From NCBI GenBank assembly GCA_030737875.1, contig CM060922.1, forward strand, positions 232,976,335 to 233,040,334: a DNA stretch of 64,000 nucleotides, in the 5' to 3' direction. The notes below the pieces were generated by a model. It was not told the origin of the DNA. It made no database searches and saw only the letters and a program-made list of their open reading frames with translations. The stretch is from Allium sativum. Its lineage: Eukaryota > Streptophyta > Magnoliopsida > Asparagales > Amaryllidaceae. Shown in pieces: positions 13,360 to 26,580 of the stretch; position 1 is the first letter of the stretch, and the number at the start of each line of letters is the position of its first letter. A program made the position numbers and the translations under genes.

Positions 13360-13745
13360 GCCACTACATATGTAAAAAATCGAATTTTTACTTTGCTATT
13401 CAATATATAAAAATCGAATTTTTACTTCGCTATTCAATATATAAAAATCAAAATTTTCTATTATAAAGATTTCGCCTTTTCAAATATATCATTATAAAAA
13501 TCACATCTTTATTTTGCTACACATATAAAGATGCTATTTTTAATATTCCTATCATGTAAAAATTATATTTTTAATTCTCTACATAAACTAAAATCATATT
13601 TTTACATCTTCTATATAGTAAAGATTATATTTTTAATACTCTAAAAATATAAAAATCATATTTTTAATTCTTTAAAAATATAAAAATCATATTTTTAACT
13701 GAATAAAATCTTTTCTTCACCAACATCATAGGTAAAAACTGATTT
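13360..13745. repeat. AT-rich dyad minisatellite, LTR C
   Basis: Shorter version of the block at 365-1165, with the same palindromic unit. Confidence 0.75.
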
Positions 13746-13829
13746 TAACAATTCTTTTTAAATTAAACTAAACGAATTTTATAAAACAAATTAAATAATA
13801 TATATATATATATATATAAAAACTTACAG

Positions 13830-14190
13830 TTGGAATTATGTAGAGGGGGGGCTGCTGCGCACCGAGGTGGCGGCGCTGGTGGAGCTCCGGCGTCGGGTTC
13901 AAGCAGTGGAGGTGGCGGCTTTTGGGTGATGGGGTGCTGCGCCGGCCATTGTCGAAGCAGGGGGGGCTCGGACGGAGGTAGAAGAGGAAGAGGAGGAGGT
14001 GCGGCTAGGGTTGGGCGCGGTTTTGGGCGTCACGGCTTCAGGTTGGAGGTGGAGGAGGAAGAGGCGCGGAAGAGGGAGAATCGGGAGAGGGGAACGAGGA
14101 GGAGGGTCTGGGAAGGAGGGGGAAGGCGGCGCCTCGCCTGCGGCGGCGCCAGGAGGCTGGGCGGCGGCCTCCTCCGTCTTCCGTCGATCG
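13830..14190 (-). other. GC-rich block of G1 LTR (C)
   Basis: GC-rich island in the position of 1205-1480 but with largely different sequence, so this part of the LTR evolves fast while its composition is kept. Open frames here (for example 13830-14225) are low-complexity Gly/Arg runs antisense to the element. Confidence 0.55.
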
Positions 14191-15841
14191 CATATTTTTT
14201 ATTTATTTATTTCATTTCATTTTGAATCGATCTGAAGGGGGGGCAACGGGTTTAAGAGGGAGAGAGAATTTTTAATTTATTTAATTATTTTATTTTCACC
14301 AAAAAGCAACTTTTATTTTCGACCACAAAACGAGGCCCACCGCTTGTCGTCCATAGTGTTTTACCCCCATTCCGAACGCAATGGGATATGTATCACAAGC
14401 TGATTTGATCGTTTCGATCCGTTTTCGTTAAAATCAACGTATAACTCTATATATTGAATTTGAACGCGCATTTCAATTTACTGGGGTCACATACTAACTC
14501 TAAAAACTCCCGAAAAATATTTTCTAGCTTCGTATTGACGATATGGTCCTAACAAAACTAGTTTCGTCGAATTCTGAGACCGTTAGAAAAATGGCCAATT
14601 TCCAATCGATTAAAATCAACTGAAACTGGTCAAACACGTTTTCCTTTGCCACGATCACATATTGATTCAAAAAATTATGAAATTTGAAACCTAGCAATAA
14701 TTTGACATCACGGACCCAACAAAAGTGGTTTCGTCGAAATCCAAGGTCGTTTGCGAAATTCTCATTTTTAAGGGCCTGAATTACATAGCGACTATTCAGA
14801 ATTTTCATCTACACATATCTTTTGATTCCTGCTATGAAATTTTGATTTTTCAGATTCGTTGGAAAGATATTCTCAAATAGATTCTATTATTTCTGGTTTC
14901 ACTAAAATCCAGATTGTTTTGTACCCGGTACATTCAATTGAAATTTGAAATCGAATTATCGAACTACCGCGCCATTTTCAATTCTATTTATAATTATATA
15001 TAATTATTTATATACTAACGACGATGCGTATAAATATATACGTTCTAATTATATTCAAAAATAAATTTCTAGTTGATATTATTTAAAATAATTCATTTTA
15101 AATATTCAAAATTCGCTAAAATTGCCAAAATAAAAATTTTAAACTGGCCCAGATTTTCGGGTTGTTACAATCTCCCCCACTTAAAACTTTTCGTCCCCAA
15201 AAAGGAACGAAGTCGAAAGTGGTTTGATTAATCAACTCTATGTTCGATCTGGCTTCCATTCTCCAACTTTTCAGTTTCTAAGAATTATCAAATTCTTCAA
15301 AAATTTGGCTAACACCATAAATTTTCGAAAAATTTCGCCATAACCTCCGCTGCACCGGGAGCCACGGGAAAATCCCGAAATTTCCATATAGGCCTTCTGA
15401 TCTCAAAAAGAAAAAGAAAAGGCCAAGCGGCTAGCCAATAGGCTCATAAAATCATCATCACCCAAGCAAAACAGTAAATTATAGTAAATATGTATCTATT
15501 TGTCGGGCAAACAAATTTTATTCTCTGCTCTAGCCTCCTTGCTATGACCTGTTCCATGTAAGTATATGTATATGCAAGCAAATGCGACCAATTTCAGTAC
15601 AATTCAATATTTGGAGCAATTAGGCATAATGGTTCAAAATTATCAAACTAATAAATAAACAACACAAACATCAATCAATTAGTGAATTAGAGTTTCAAAT
15701 TCATAATTTTTGATATATATACAGAAATCATGTTTTTGATGCCAATTCACAACAATGTATTCTAGCTATATTAGTTTTGGTTCTCACACTAGTCTAATGG
15801 AAATATATAGATATCACACCTTCGAAACACGAACATAGATA

Positions 15842-15865
15842 CTGATGATGTGGCCACATCATCAG
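15842..15865. repeat. Perfect 24-bp palindrome in G1 element 2 interior
   Basis: Half-site CTGATGATGTGG followed immediately by its reverse complement. Element 1 has the same arms (CTGATGATG/CATCATCAG, 3148-3171) with a six-base spacer, and G3 has an eroded form near 52848-52874. Confidence 0.75.
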
Positions 15866-16072
15866 AATTATCCCCGGGTGTCTAGAATGTGATTCTATAT
15901 CTATCCAATATATTAAAACTTCGACTATACGTTCATGACGCGTATACGCGAAATCTATATATACTCGATTGTCCAAATTCAAAATAAATAAATAATCAAA
16001 TACGTATAAAACGATTTAAATTTTAAAAACAAAATTGTTTTCATTTGAAAAATATACTCTTCGCACTCGTTC

Positions 16073-16091
16073 TAGGATACTACTGATCCTA
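16073..16091 (-). other. Leader hairpin, G1 element 2
   Basis: TAGGAT/ATCCTA stem with a seven-base loop, identical to element 1. Confidence 0.6.
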
Positions 16092-16191
16092 TCTCTAACG
16101 AGTCATTCTAATTGGATTTTACTAATCCAATATCTGATGAATTCTTTCGTATGGTTCTAAGGTGTCTTGTTCTCGAGCTCTGTAAACCAAA

Positions 16192-16203
16192 GCTCTGATA
16201 CCA
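16192..16203 (-). other. Primer binding site (initiator tRNA-Met), G1 element 2
   Basis: Sense TGGTATCAGAGC, three bases from the LTR D end. That end has decayed from CTCA to CTTA (TAAGACGACC on the plus strand). Confidence 0.88.
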
Positions 16204-19129
16204 AACTAAGACGACCTGAACTTCCCCGGTAAGGAAAGCCCGGATAGAATTGAGGACAAGATAAAATAGAATGCAAACGGAAGAACATTTCATTGCTCGT
16301 ACAACAATTTCATCAGAAACAAGAATATACAGAGTATAAATGAATAAATTACATTCGATAAATATCAGAGATTACAATAAATTACATAGCAGCGGAAAAA
16401 TATACAAAACACAACTAGAAGTGATACACGGATACAGAGCTTTCCGAGCATCGTTCCAGCTGTAAATCAGGACCCTGTGAATATAAATCTGCAAAACCAA
16501 AACTACTAGCTGCCCGTGCGGAAAATAGGGGCACCCAGAGTTTAGGCTAAAACAATAAACTCCAGGTCAGTCATGGGACTAGTGCGAGAACTAAAACAGG
16601 TATTTAAAACTTTACTTTAAGGATAGTAATTCAAGGGACCACGCCATATAACACGGAACGGGTTTCCTCCCAAGAATATTAGTGCATATAACAAAACAAC
16701 GCAATGCTTTTTGGAAAAGTGAAGCTATTATAAGACCCAGGTCCCATCACACGATGCAACGCAAGCCGGAGGATAGGGTTTTCCCTTATAATAGCCAAAC
16801 ATGCTTGGTACGTTTAAAACAAATCACTTGATACTATAATAAGTGTATAGTGTCAAAACAATTCAATCATAAATATCAATCATAGACGGCATGGGTACCA
16901 TATATCATATCGCCATATTAGTTCTACAATTAAAACTGAAATACACGTATTGGAAATTGGATTTCCGTCATTAGTCGAGGCAAGGGGCAAGCTCCTCTCC
17001 GTGTTCGAGACACTCTAGCAATGCCTCAGGACCCCACTCTGATCCTTTGGAACCTCCAAGGCCGGCCTTCTCTTACTTTTGAGGATTAATTATTCCTGAA
17101 CACACGTTTCCCAGTCCTTACAAACCTATATCCAAGGCGCCTCGTATCCAACAACCACACAGGTGAAAAATATATAAATGTCAGGGCTGGTAGGTCACTG
17201 ACACAACCCTAGCTAGAAAGAAACGTTGTGCACTCCTTGGGTCCGTATCCCGTTTTTAACTCATACCGAAGTGTGAGGCTCGCGAATTCATGTTATACAC
17301 AAAGCTACGCTACACAGGACGTGCTTTGATCATCAACCACAAGACTTTGCTTTTCAACAGAAGCCTTGATCAATTGCCACTTACGCGTGCCACACTGGCA
17401 ATTCACTCCATGCGACTAATATCCATCGATATACAACCTCTGAGCTCGTACGTCTCAGAGAAGGGCGTTAAGCAAGAGAATAAAATCTCCGCCGCCAAAC
17501 AGATGTATATTTAATAGAGATCAATCGACACAGAATAAAATCCAATGTCAGATACATAATCCATTTATAAGTTCGTTCTGGGTCTGAACGAAACCGGAGG
17601 CACTTTCCTCGCATATCCATCCATCTCCAAGTACGTCTGGACGATCACCAACTGTTTCCCTCATCTTGGGTGTACAGCCCAATCGAGATCATCAGTAATC
17701 ACCCAAACGATGTGAAGACTTCCGGTCTTCAACCACCGTCTTCATCTTCGACATCTCGTTGAATTGGTTATTCAGAATGGGTATAAACCCGGCCTTTCTG
17801 AATGACCCACGTATATGATAAACAAATGTTACACAAACACAACAAACGCCTCATTCCAATTCAGAATATTCTTTTATTCACAAAATCACATTCTTAGGGC
17901 AAGGTTCCCATTAATTTTATCCATGATAAATTCTTCTAAATTTATTCTATAATCTTCCTTTGGATATAATTTCAAACCAAATTATGGTTTTACAAACTAG
18001 TCGGGATTATCAAACCACACCGAAGTAATTATTTATTTTATTTCCCAATCCCAACCTATTTATCCCATGGAGAAACTGGTAATACTCCATATCTAACACC
18101 ACGGTGTTATCGGTAAAATTAATTACCGTTTCACGTTCAAATCTAATTAAAGATTTAACTATCGCATTGGAGCAAAACTGGTGTTACTCCATTCTCGATC
18201 ACCTTTCAAATTTGAAAATTTAAATTATCAATTCACTTTTTAATCTAATTAAAGATTCATTAAAACTCCACTTAGTTTCAATCTTTCCAAAAATCAATAT
18301 CTTGTCTTTAACTGGGTTAAAGAACCAATGTCATCTAAAACACGATCCACGATAAACCCAAATCATATTTGATATTAAATTCAAGGCTCTGAATAGAAAA
18401 TATATCGGCTTATATTCAATATCAAATTCTGAAACCAACATATATCGTATTGGAAATAACGATATAAAATATATCTTTCAAATTCCCATAATAATATATG
18501 TATAGTCACGAAATCCAACATCGAAATATCTCGAAGATAATTTCGATTCAACTCCAGTCCAATCCACGTATTGGGAATATTGATTATTTTTAAAATCACT
18601 TTCAGATTCAATTTATTTATTTCAAAAATAAATTGATTTTAATTCTAGTTCAAAACTAGTTCATTTCGATAAAAATCTATTTTTATCTTTTCAAATATGG
18701 AATTTTTCAGCCCAGTTCTTTCCAATTCACATATTATGATTTTACAAAAATTATAGATATTTTTAATAATTTTATCAAGGCCCGTACAGTCGATTTCCAA
18801 CAACGGCCATCGAACTGCACTTACAGCGACCTTTTTCGAATTTGATTTGGACATAACTCCAAATCCAACCGTTAGATTTCAAATTTCTAATATTCATTGG
18901 AAAGCACTTTTCGATACGAACCCAACGGTTCTGGTTTTAGGAGAATCCGGCGGTCGGATCTCCCGCAACGTCAATTCGACGTTAATGGTCGAAATTCACG
19001 AACTGCCGCGTCGCGGCACGTTTTATTCAGACCATTATATATATAATATATATATATATTATATATATTTTGTCGATTTCCTTTTAAAACGTATTTTATA
19101 AATCGTTTTAAATTCATTTTCAAAACCAT

Positions 19130-19530
19130 TTCAACACTATATTCAATTTCAAATCGATTTGATTTCAATTCAACTCGAATTCATTTCAATTTTATTTAAT
19201 TCGAATTCAAATTCGTTTTAATTCAATTCAAATTCTAATTCGTTTCAATTCAATTCAATTTGAATTTACCTTCTATTTACTTCAATTCGAATTCATTTCA
19301 AATTGATTTCAATTCAATTTCAGTTCGTTCTAAATTTCATTCAAAATGATTTCAATTAGATTTTAATTCAATTTAATTCAATTTGAATTCATTTCTATTC
19401 AATTCGAATTCAAATTCACTTTCTATTCAATTCGAATTCAAATTCACTTTCTATTCAATTCGAATTCATTTCAAATTGATTCAATTTTATTTCAATTTGA
19501 ATTTTTAATCTAATCCAATTTGAATTTCAT
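19130..19530. repeat. AATTCGAATT minisatellite, LTR D
   Basis: Matches 11700-12090 almost unit for unit, so the expansion predates the insertion of element 2. Confidence 0.8.
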
Positions 19531-20764
19531 TTCAAAACATTAAATTTTGAAATCACTTTTCAATATTCATTGTAAAACGAATAAAATCGATATAAATATC
19601 GTTCACGTCAAAATAGCGCATCTCTAATCCACACGGCTTTATATTTTTCAAAAACTTCTTTATTCTATTCAATATATGAATATTTATTCTATTCAACACA
19701 TAAATCTATATTTCTTTCAACACACGACTATTTTTGTTATGTAAAATATTTTATAAAACTATGGTATCTGTCGTTTGATTTTAATTAGACTCCACCGTGA
19801 AGTAGTTCTAATTTTAAATATGATAAAGATGTGAATTTTTTTATTAAAATATTTTACTCAACACATAAATATTTTCAACTCAGGAACATCGTCAACACAT
19901 GACTATTTTTATATTCAACACATGAATTTTCTTTTATAATATTTATTATTTTCCTCGATTGGAATGAGGCCCAATCAATCACCATATAATGTTAATTATA
20001 TGGATTCCATACAACATGTGTATATAATAGCATTGAAAAATAATCAACCATCAACCAAAGTGCACTACACTGTATAAGCATCAAATATAGATATCTAACG
20101 CTTATAACAGCCTGTCAATCCATCGATCGACATATTTAATCAATCAGGATGAGTGAACTTCAAATTTCATCCCAACACCCGTGTGGGGTTTCAAACAATC
20201 AAACACAGATTTTAGTCAATATCAGTCAAATCAGTGTATATAAACAAATCGGCCGATTTGTTTATAAATATTTATTTATTCACTTTCACGTTAAATATTA
20301 TATTTTTAACGATAATATATTTTATTTTAACACATGAATTTCTATTCATTTCATTTATCAAATAAAATGATATTTTTATTTTTCTAATTTATTTTAGGAA
20401 ATTTCGGCGGCATAACGGCACGATACTATAAACGGGACAAGGCCTAGCCTTATCCCCGGTCTAGTGAAGGCCCACGCCATTCACACATCAATCAAATCCA
20501 TTCCATTTCACCAAACAATTCAATTTAAACCAAATAAACTAACCAACTACAGAACCAAATAATTTAACAAACAAGCCATCCATCGTCTGTGGATGACGGG
20601 TGTCGGGTGCTACTAAACACCGTCTGCATCCTAGTATATATATAACTAGAAAAAGGAAATTGAAGAGTGAGAAGTTATCACCGATAGCTATCCCAACTTC
20701 ACGACACTTCTTAAGTAGAAATCTTCGTCGTTCTCGTCTCTTATCACTTTCGTCGCCCGTAGCC

Positions 20765-21140
20765 ACTACATATGTAAAAATCGAATTTTTACTTTGCTAT
20801 TCAGTATATAAAAATCGAATTTTTACTTCGCTATTCAATATATAAAAATCGAAATTTTCTATTATAAAGATTTCGCCTTTTCAAATATATCATTATAAAA
20901 ATCACATCTTTATTTTGCAACACATATAAAGATGCTATTTTTAATATTCCTATCACGTAAAAATTATATTTTTAATTCTCTACATAAACTAAAATCATAT
21001 TTTTACATCTTCTATATAGTAAAGATTATATTTTTAATACTTTAAAAATATAAAAATCATATTTTTTATTCTATAAAAATATAAAAATCATATTTTTAAC
21101 TGAATAAAATCTTTTCTTCACCAACATCATAGGTAAAAAC
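20765..21140. repeat. AT-rich dyad minisatellite, LTR D
   Basis: Same as 13360-13745. Confidence 0.75.
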
Positions 21141-21227
21141 TGATTTTAACAATTCTTTTTAAATTAAACTAAACGAATTTTATAAAACAAATTAAATAAT
21201 ATATATATAAAAATTTACAGCTGGAAT

Positions 21228-21580
21228 TATGTGGAGGGGGGGCTGCTGCGCACCGAGGTGGCGGCGCTGGTGGAGCTCCGGCGTCGGGTTCAGGCAGTGG
21301 AGGCGGCGGCTTTTGGGTGATGGGGTGCTGCGCCGGCCATTGTCGAAGCAGGGGGGCTCGGACTGAGGTAGAAGATGAAGAGGAGGAGGTGCGGCTAGGG
21401 TTGGGCGCGGTTTTGGGCGTCACGGCTTCAGGTTGGAGGTGGAGGAGGAAGAGGCGCAGAAGAGGGAGAATCGGGAGAGGGGAACGAGGAGGAGGGTCTG
21501 GAAAGGAGGGGGAAGGCGGCGCCTGGCCTGCGGCGGCGCCAGGAGGCTGGGCGGCGGCCTCCTCCGTCTTTCGTCGATCG
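21228..21580 (-). other. GC-rich block of G1 LTR (D)
   Basis: Matches the block in LTR C. The long open frame 21317-21835 crosses it antisense to the element and is not considered real. Confidence 0.55.
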
Positions 21581-22560
21581 CATTTTTTTTTTCATTTCGT
21601 TTTGAATCGATCTGAAGGGGGGGCAACGGGTTTAAAGGGGAGGGAGAGAGAAATTTTAATTTTTAATTTATTTAATTATTTTATTTTCACCAAAAAGCAA
21701 CTTTTATTTTCGACCTCAAAACCAGGCCCACCGCCTGTCGTCCATAACGTTTTACCACCATTCCGAACACAATGGGATATGTATCGCAAGCTGATTTTAT
21801 CGTTTCGATCCGTTTCCGTTAAAATCAACGTATAACTCTATATATTGAATTTGAACGCGCATTTCAATTTACTGGGGTCACATACTAACTCTAAAAATTC
21901 CCGAAAAATATTTTCTAGCTTCGTATTGACGATACGGTCCTAACAAAACTAGTTTCGTCGAATTCTGAGACCGTTAGAAAAATGGCCAATTTCCAGTCGA
22001 TTAAAATCAACTGAAACTGGTCAAACACGCTTTCCTTTGCCACGATCACACATTGATTCAAAAAATTATGAAATTTGAAACCTAGAAATAATTTGACATC
22101 ACGGACCCAACAAAAGTGGTTTCGTCGAAATCCGAGGTCGTTTGCAAAATTCCCATTTTTAAGGGCCTGAATTCCATAGCGACTATTCAGAATTTTCATC
22201 TGGACATATCTTTTGATTCCTGCTATGAAATTTTGATTTTTCGGATTCGTTGGAAAGATATTCTCAAATAGATCCTATTATTTCTGGTTTCACTAAAATC
22301 CGGATTGTTTTGCACCCGGTACATTCAATTGAAGTTTGAAATCGAATTATCGAACTACCGCGCCATTTTCAATTCTATTTATAATTATATATAATTATTT
22401 ATATACTAACGACGACGCGTATAAATATATACGTTCTAATTATATTCAAAAATAAATTTCTCGTCGATATTATTTAAAGTAATTCATTTTAAATATTCAA
22501 AATTCGCTAAAATTGCCAAAATAAAAATTTTAAACTGGCCCAGATTTTCGGGTTGTTACA

Positions 22561-22694
22561 CATACTCTGTATATTCTTGTATTCTGATGGAATTGTTGTA
22601 ATATACAACGAAATGTTCTTCTATTTGCGTCCTGATGTGGCTTGTCCTCAATTCAATCCGGGATTTCCCGTAAGGGGGATTTCGGGTCGCCTCA
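22561..22694 (+). repeat. Terminal fragment of an older G1 LTR, opposite orientation
   Basis: 134 bp that, read on the plus strand, match the sense 3' end of the G1 LTR: compare the reverse complement of 3513-3650, ending GGGTCGTCTCA, with GGGTCGCCTCA here. It is clearly more diverged than LTRs A-D are from one another. The left side is cut by element 2. The right flank CTTCTTCGGCTATGG matches the uninterrupted site at 59301. Confidence 0.8.
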
Positions 22695-22801
22695 CTTCTT
22701 CGGCTATGGTTGAAGAATGGATAATGTTATGTAGACTTAATATAAACAATAAGGACAAATATAAATTATGATGTAATGATTATGGTTATTTTTTTTAAAG
22801 C
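22695..22801. other. Host segment upstream of copy A
   Basis: About 107 bp matching 59301-59404 upstream of copy C. On the minus strand it continues an open frame (IIHSSTIAEE) that the old G1 LTR interrupts. Confidence 0.6.
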
Positions 22802-25100
22802 AATGAAGAAAATCAAGGTGATTATAAATTTGAATCAAATCGCAAAGATTCGTAACCAACAGCAGCAACAAATTAAATGTGCATCATTGTTTAGTACTAT
22901 CACGTTCGTTACATTGTACATAAATAGATGGTAAAAAAATAAAATAAATGCCGTGATAATAAGCTTGTCGGGAGTATATAATAAGTAGAATATTAATCAA
23001 AGGCATCAGACATTTCATTAGAAAAGGATATAATTGAGTCCGTGGAAAAACATACAGACATAGCATGGCGAAACAAAATGAAATAATTTTGAATTTTCCA
23101 GGAACTTCAATTGTAAAAAATTTATTTTTCCTATGCTGGATCAAACTTGTTGTGCACCATACCTTTTATTGGCTATAGATAACTCAATTTCTGATCAATC
23201 ATGATTCATGACCATGGCCTGAAAACGATTTTAAGGAACATAACTCATGAACATCAATAGTAATGTGAGATGGTCAGTAAAAGAATCATATGGTTAGTTA
23301 ATGGAGTGTTTTCCATAATGCAAAAGATGGATCAAATAAAATTTGTCCAAAAGATGGATTAAAAACAGTAATAACCGATGGTGATAATTTATATGGAAAA
23401 AATAAGAATATTTGGAAGTCACCAAGGGACATGCTCATATATTTGTAGAAGTCCTCTTTATCCTCCATTTCTACTTTTGTATTACGTAAATTATATCAGT
23501 TCATTACTACTCTTTGTTCTGGAATAAAATCACGAATTATATAGAGTAGAATCTATGAATTGAACACGTTGATTGTGTATAAAACCACTATTCTTCTACT
23601 ATCTAATTTATAAATGGGGGTATGTGCTCAGTTTAGGTCTCTCAAAAGTTAAGCTTACAATTTTGGTTTGCTAACATATTATACTGTGAAGGGGAGTGCA
23701 CTTTTTTTTTACTATATGGCTTAAGCATAATGTAGCGATCTGCATAAGTAGGTGAATGGATTCAAACATAAAGGAAGTATGCAAATATTTCATAATCCAA
23801 TCTGGTTAAGCATAATTCACTGAGCTACATCCAAATTATATACGGATGGAATAAGCTGGAAACTCTAATGAGAAACAACCACAAATTGAACCCAAAAAAC
23901 ACGACTCAACAAATTTTAGTTTTTTATATTGGAAAGAGAAAAGCATCCAGTTAAAAATATGTTAATTTAGGATTACATCCAACATTTTTAGCTAGTACAT
24001 GTAAGAATAAAAATGATATATAAGGATGATTCATACCTTACGAAATTTTCATAGTATAGTAGAAGAATATGGCAAATCGATAATAAAAGAAGGGAGAGGA
24101 TAAAAACTAAATCTTAAACCATAACGCGGTGTGCATACCATGTAAAATGTAAACTACACTAGTAGCAGGAAGTTGATGTAAAATATTGAAAAAAAAAATA
24201 GTCTACATGAATTCCAGTCATTGGCGCAGTCTTAGGTGACTGGTAGAATCCTCTATGTTGAATCAGCTGCTTGGAGTGAATACCATCATATTTTTCAGTA
24301 TTCATTATCAGTAGACCTTACAATAAAAAGGATTAGATTAAAAATTCCCAGCAATGAAAAAAATCAGTCAAAGTTGAGTATCTCATTCATTCTTCAGAAG
24401 CGAGCAGTGAAATCTTTATAAGTCACAACAAATTCACCAAAGATTTTGAACAAAAACTTGGTTGAGTGCCTCTTTTATCCTGTAACTAAGTAAAGATGAC
24501 TTCTCTTTTCCTTCAGATTGCCATCGTCAACCACACCATACCTAATATTACATTGGTCATTTTCAGGGAACGAATCGATTATTCCTTTTATTTTTATTTT
24601 GACCAAAATTTTTAATAAAGCTCGTTAACCGTAGCGAAATTTACCATAGCAAAATTCGACAATCGTACTATTATAGATTTCTTAAAATATTACTATGTAG
24701 TGGACTTTACATATATCATATATTTTATTAATGCGGAAACTAATATAAATACAATATCAACATTCATATAACTATATATCAGTTATGTTATATGTAAATG
24801 AAATGAATACTTTAAAAGAACAAACTTAACCTTTTAAATAATCGAGCTATGGTTTTGTAAATGCTTTCAATATTGAAATTGCATAAAAGATATAGTAGTT
24901 GAAAACAAAAGTCTATAGATATTTTCATAGCTCTTAATATTTGTAAATACATTATCCTCATAACCACTAAATTAAAAATATAAGAAATTGAGGTTTACTT
25001 CTTTCACATCTCACAATAAACATTATAAGGCCTCTAGTGGAAAAAGGTCAGGTTCAAGTGATCATTGATTTCTACCACATAGCTAGACCATCTTCCTTCT
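22802..25100. repeat. Duplicated host segment, copy A (2.3 kb)
   Basis: Starts AATGAAGAAAATCAAGG and ends CTTCTAATG, directly followed by copy B with the same start. It is AT-rich with no intact gene. On the minus strand it carries exon-like stretches that recur in B and C: about 23390-23500 (…MSMSLGDFQIF), about 24205-24300 (YDGIHSKQLIQHRGF) and 24394-24630 (FPENDQCNIRYGVVDDGNLKEKRS, then an in-frame TAA). I do not recognise the protein. Probably a decayed gene fragment duplicated in tandem. Confidence 0.7.
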
Positions 25101-26580
25101 AATGAAGAAAATCAAGGTGATTATAAATTTGAATCAAGTCGCAAAGATTCGTAACCAACAACAGCATCAAATTAAATGTGCATCATTGTTTAGTACTATC
25201 ACATTCGTTGCATTGTACATATATAGATGGTAAAAAAATAAAATAAATGTCGTGATAATAAGCTTGACGGGAGAATATAATAAGTACAATATTAATCAAA
25301 GGCATCAGTCATTTCATTAGAAAAGGATATAATTGAGTCCATGGAAAAACATACAGACATAACATGGCGAAATATAACGAAATAATTTTGAATTTTCCAG
25401 GAACTTCAATTGTAAAAAAAATCTTTTTCCTATGCTGAATCAAACTTTTTGTGCACCATACCTTTTATTGGTTATAGATTTCTCAATTTGCGATCAATCA
25501 TGATTCATAACCATGGCGTGAACATGATTTTAACGAACGTAACTCATGAACATCAATAGTAATGTGAGATGGTCAGTACAAGAATCATATGGTTAGATAA
25601 TGGAGTGTTTTCCATAATGCAAAAGATGGATCAAATAAAATTTGACCAAAAGATGGATTAAAAACAGTAATAACCAATGGTGATAATTTCTATCGAAAGA
25701 ATAAGAATATTTGGAGGTCACCAAGGGACATGCTCGTATATTTGTAGAAGTCCTCTTCATCCTCCATTTCTACTTTTGTATTACGTAAATTATATCAGTT
25801 CATTACTACTCTTTGTTCTGGAATAAAATCACGAATTATATAGAGTAGAATCTATGAATTGAACACGTTGATTGTGTATAAAACCACAATTCTTCTACTA
25901 TCTAATTTATAAATGGGGGTATGTGCTCAGTTTAGGTCTATATAAAGTTAAGCTTACTATTTTGGTTTGCTAATATATTATACCATGAAGGGGTGTGCAC
26001 TTTTTTTTTACTATATGGCTTAAGCATAATGTAGCAATCTGCATAAGTAGGTGAATGGGTTCAAACATAAAGGAAGTATGCCAATATTTTATAATCCAAT
26101 CTGGTTAAGCATAATTCACCGAGCTACATCCAAATAATATACGGATGGAATAAGCTGGAAATTCTAATGAGAAACAACCACAAATTGAACCCAAAATTCA
26201 CGACTTAACAAATTTTAATTTTTTATATTGGAAAGAGAAAAGCAACCAGTTGAAAATATGTTAATTTAGGATTATATCCAACATGTTTAGCTAGTACATG
26301 TAAGAATAGAAATAATATATATAGATGATTCATACCTCACGAAATTTCCATAGTATAGTAGAAGAATATGGCAAATCGGTAATAAAAGAAGGGAGAGGAT
26401 AAAATCTAAATCTTAAACCATAACGCGGTGTGCATACCATGTAAAATGTAAACAACACTAATAGGAGGAAGTTGATGTAAAAAAGTGAAAAAAATTATTC
26501 TACATGAATTCCAGTCATTGGCGCAGTCTTAAGTGACAGGCAGAATCCTCTATGTTGAATCAACTGCTTGGAGCGAATAC
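25101..26580. repeat. Duplicated host segment, copy B, left part
   Basis: Same order as copy A. It breaks at 26580 within the exon-like segment, where G2 inserted (…GAGCGAATAC), and continues at 39518. Confidence 0.75.
26576..26580. other. Target-site duplication of G2, left copy (AATAC)
   Basis: AATAC directly before TGTAATGGC. The right copy is at 39518-39522. Copy C shows the unoccupied site (GAGCGAATACCATCATG) at about 60843. Confidence 0.92.

Larger units (their letters stand above)
9795..15169 (-). repeat. G1 element 2, LTR C (3' LTR), interrupted by element 1
   Basis: Right-hand 5375 bp of an LTR closely related to LTR D. It starts abruptly at ACTCCTTGGGTCCG, which matches the interior of LTR D at 17232, so the first 1025 bp are missing here. 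The sequence at the break follows LTR D and differs from LTR B, which shows that element 1 inserted into this LTR. ACTCC (9795-9799) is the expected target duplication. The LTR ends with the sense start TGTAACAACCCG at 15169. It carries the GC-rich block, a short AT dyad block and an AATTCGAATT minisatellite that element 1 lacks. Confidence 0.85.
15170..16206 (-). mobile_element. G1 element 2, short non-coding interior
   Basis: 1037 bp, colinear with the element 1 interior. It contains an intact polypurine tract (AAGTGGGGGAGAT, sense) at 15170-15183, the conserved 3' block with the GGCTAGCC palindrome (15429-15436), a perfect 24-bp palindrome (15842-15865), the leader hairpin (16073-16091) and the PBS (16192-16203). 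No coding sequence. Confidence 0.85.
16207..22560 (-). repeat. G1 element 2, LTR D (5' LTR), complete
   Basis: 6354-bp complete LTR. It is the uninterrupted reference for LTR C and includes the U5-side block, the AATTCGAATT minisatellite (about 19130-19530), a short AT dyad block (20765-21140), the GC-rich block (21228-21580) and U3. The sense start TGTAACAACCCG is at 22560. It abuts CATAC of an older inverted G1 LTR, so CATAC (22561-22565) is the likely target duplication. Confidence 0.9.

Noticed and set aside
13830..14235. Gly/Arg-rich open frames, also 21317-21835
   Set aside because: Same GC-rich LTR block; composition-driven and antisense to the element.
22802..25100. Copy A as a Helitron or MITE
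   Set aside because: No terminal inverted repeats, no CTRR end with a hairpin, and no target duplication; the copies are joined head to tail by microhomology.
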